Positions 63,170 through 64,000 of a DNA stretch of 64,000 bases are shown in pieces (positions within the stretch are counted from its first letter, which is position 1; each line of letters begins with the position of its first letter). The notes beneath the pieces are model-generated. The model made no database searches. It was given only the letters and a program-made list of their open reading frames with translations, and was not told the DNA's origin. The DNA lies in assembly GCF_021738965.1 (NCBI RefSeq), contig NZ_JAKKOQ010000014.1:1-64000 (forward strand). Direction: 5' to 3'. This DNA comes from Gordonia zhenghanii (GTDB lineage: Bacteria; Actinomycetota; Actinomycetes; Mycobacteriales; Mycobacteriaceae). Both the position numbers and the translations under genes were made by a program.

Positions 63170-64000
63170 ATGAGAATCAAAAGCGCCGCCTTACTGACCG
63201 CCGCAGTCCTCGCGACGACTGCCGTCGCTGGCTGCACGAAGACCGACTCCGGCGACACCGACACCCTTGCGAGCCTCCGCGACGCCGGTACCGTCACTGT
63301 CGCTTACGCCGATGAGGCTCCGTACTCGTTCGACAAGGACGGCGAGGTAACCGGCGCGACGATCGCGCTGCACCGCGAAGTGTTCAAGCGCCTCGGAGTC
63401 GACGAGGTGAAGGGCGTCAAGACCGACTGGGCCGGGCTGATCCCGGGTCTGAACGCGAAACGCTACGACCTGGTGAGCGCCGGAATGTCGATCACACCGG
63501 AGCGGTGTGATCAGGCCGCGTTCAGCGTCCCCGAGATCAACTACACGACCGCACTCATGGTCAAGCCCGGCAACCCGAAGAATCTGTCGAACATGGAGTC
63601 CATCAAGTCGAGTGGCGCACACATGGCCGCTATCACCGGCGCGATCGAGAACAATTACGCCGACGAGCTGTCGATCCCTGATCCGCTACTCGTGAAGGAT
63701 CAGCAGGCCGGGATCGATGCGGTGACGTCCGGTCGCGCCGACGCCTTCGCCCTCACTGCGGTGTCGTTGAACTACGCGAAGGAGAACAACCCGGGCCTCG
63801 ACGTCGAGGTGACCAAACCGTTCATCGCCGTGATCAACGGGAAGGAACAGAATCCGGCCGGTGCGACGGTCTTCCGGAAGGAAGACACGGAGCTGCGGGA
63901 CGCGTACAACGCCGAAGTGAAGAAGATCCTGTCCGACAAGGCCGAGTACATGCGGATCCTGGGACCGTTCGGGTTCACCGAGGAGAACATCCCCGACCCG
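63170..64000 (+). CDS. ehuB: Ectoine/hydroxyectoine-type ABC transporter substrate-binding lipoprotein (EhuB-like), cut by the window edge
   Basis: Open frame from ATG 63170 to the window end (277 codons, no stop). The signal peptide ends in a VAGC lipobox (Cys22 by my count). The solute-binding protein family 3 fold follows: VTVAYADEAPYSFDKDGEVT, then GLIPGLNAKRYDLVSAGMSI with TPERCDQAAFS. That order and the TPERC motif are typical of EhuB. AGGGAGAACGCGACC precedes the ATG. The permeases ehuC/ehuD and ATPase ehuA would be expected beyond 64000. It is the first gene of a compatible-solute uptake operon by inference. Confidence 0.85.
   Translation, partial: MRIKSAALLTAAVLATTAVAGCTKTDSGDTDTLASLRDAGTVTVAYADEAPYSFDKDGEVTGATIALHREVFKRLGVDEVKGVKTDWAGLIPGLNAKRYDLVSAGMSITPERCDQAAFSVPEINYTTALMVKPGNPKNLSNMESIKSSGAHMAAITGAIENNYADELSIPDPLLVKDQQAGIDAVTSGRADAFALTAVSLNYAKENNPGLDVEVTKPFIAVINGKEQNPAGATVFRKEDTELRDAYNAEVKKILSDKAEYMRILGPFGFTEENIPDP

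Noticed and set aside
1..64000. tRNA, rRNA, CRISPR array, insertion sequence or prophage
   Set aside because: No T-loop GTTCRANYC context with a cloverleaf, no spaced repeat array of CRISPR type, and no transposase, integrase or phage gene was recognised. The tandem repeats have no unique spacers.

Overview
The window is high-GC actinobacterial chromosome from the Mycobacteriales, most likely a Gordonia or close relative. The evidence is conserved gene order: the backbone follows the Mycobacterium tuberculosis Rv3813c-Rv3859c block (HAD phosphatase, acyltransferases, Rieske/metallo-beta-lactamase protein, serS, Rv3835 to Rv3839-like genes, bfrB, glpQ1, Rv3843c-like, sodA, espR-like, DUF6474, rraA, gltD-gltB). 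Mycothiol-linked formaldehyde oxidation fits the same group. Dispersed 20-30 bp 'TCGAGCG-A/G-AGTCGAGA' repeats at gene ends are a habit I associate with Gordonia-type genomes. No phage, insertion sequence, CRISPR array, tRNA or rRNA gene was recognised. The one gene running off an edge is at the right end.

Layout. 1-9.2 kb: repeat cluster, HAD phosphatase and two LPLAT acyltransferases, a Rieske-MBL fusion, a TetR regulator, a CPBP protease, a DUF2470 protein behind two iron-box-like sites, pheA and a histidine phosphatase, then a small metallopeptidase. 9.2-17 kb: septum-formation protein, serS, an LCP ligase, ferritin bfrB, DUF5926, glpQ1, a DUF4328 membrane protein and a rhodanese. 17.0-17.5 kb: a lower-GC intergenic stretch with a dense cluster of DnaA-box-like sequences. 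17.5-25 kb: VOC protein, AlkZ/YcaQ-like protein, msrA, sodA, RibD-like reductase, and an ECF-type transporter whose S-like domain is fused to two ATPases. 25-33.5 kb: GDT1-type metal exporter, SDR dehydrogenase, EspR-like regulator, RecB-like nuclease, DUF6474 protein, cutinase, secreted protein, gabD2 and rraA. 33.6-43.4 kb: S4 protein, a 49-residue small ORF, an ABC exporter, a PEP-mutase-family protein, and gltB-gltD.

43.5-64 kb: an HSL-type esterase carrying a parS-like palindrome, then a valine/acyl-CoA catabolic cluster (LysR, HIBYL-CoA hydrolase, enoyl-CoA hydratase, mmsA, acyl-CoA synthetase). Next come catalase, a GntR-MFS pair, a YccF protein and the mycothiol-dependent formaldehyde pair. 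A Lys/Ala-rich histone-like protein and an amino-sugar pair (SIS isomerase/deaminase, nagA) follow. The end holds surface or envelope proteins (DUF6777, DUF2812-like), a TY-Chap-like protein and the start of an EhuB-like ectoine-binding lipoprotein.

The most unusual features are non-coding. They are the DnaA-box cluster far from any dnaA gene, the parS-like site 26 kb away, and the organisation of convergent gene ends. Nearly every convergent junction carries a long hairpin, a dispersed-repeat array, or a 15-18 bp tandem repeat that copies the stop codon in frame. All functional assignments are from sequence reading alone; no database search was run.
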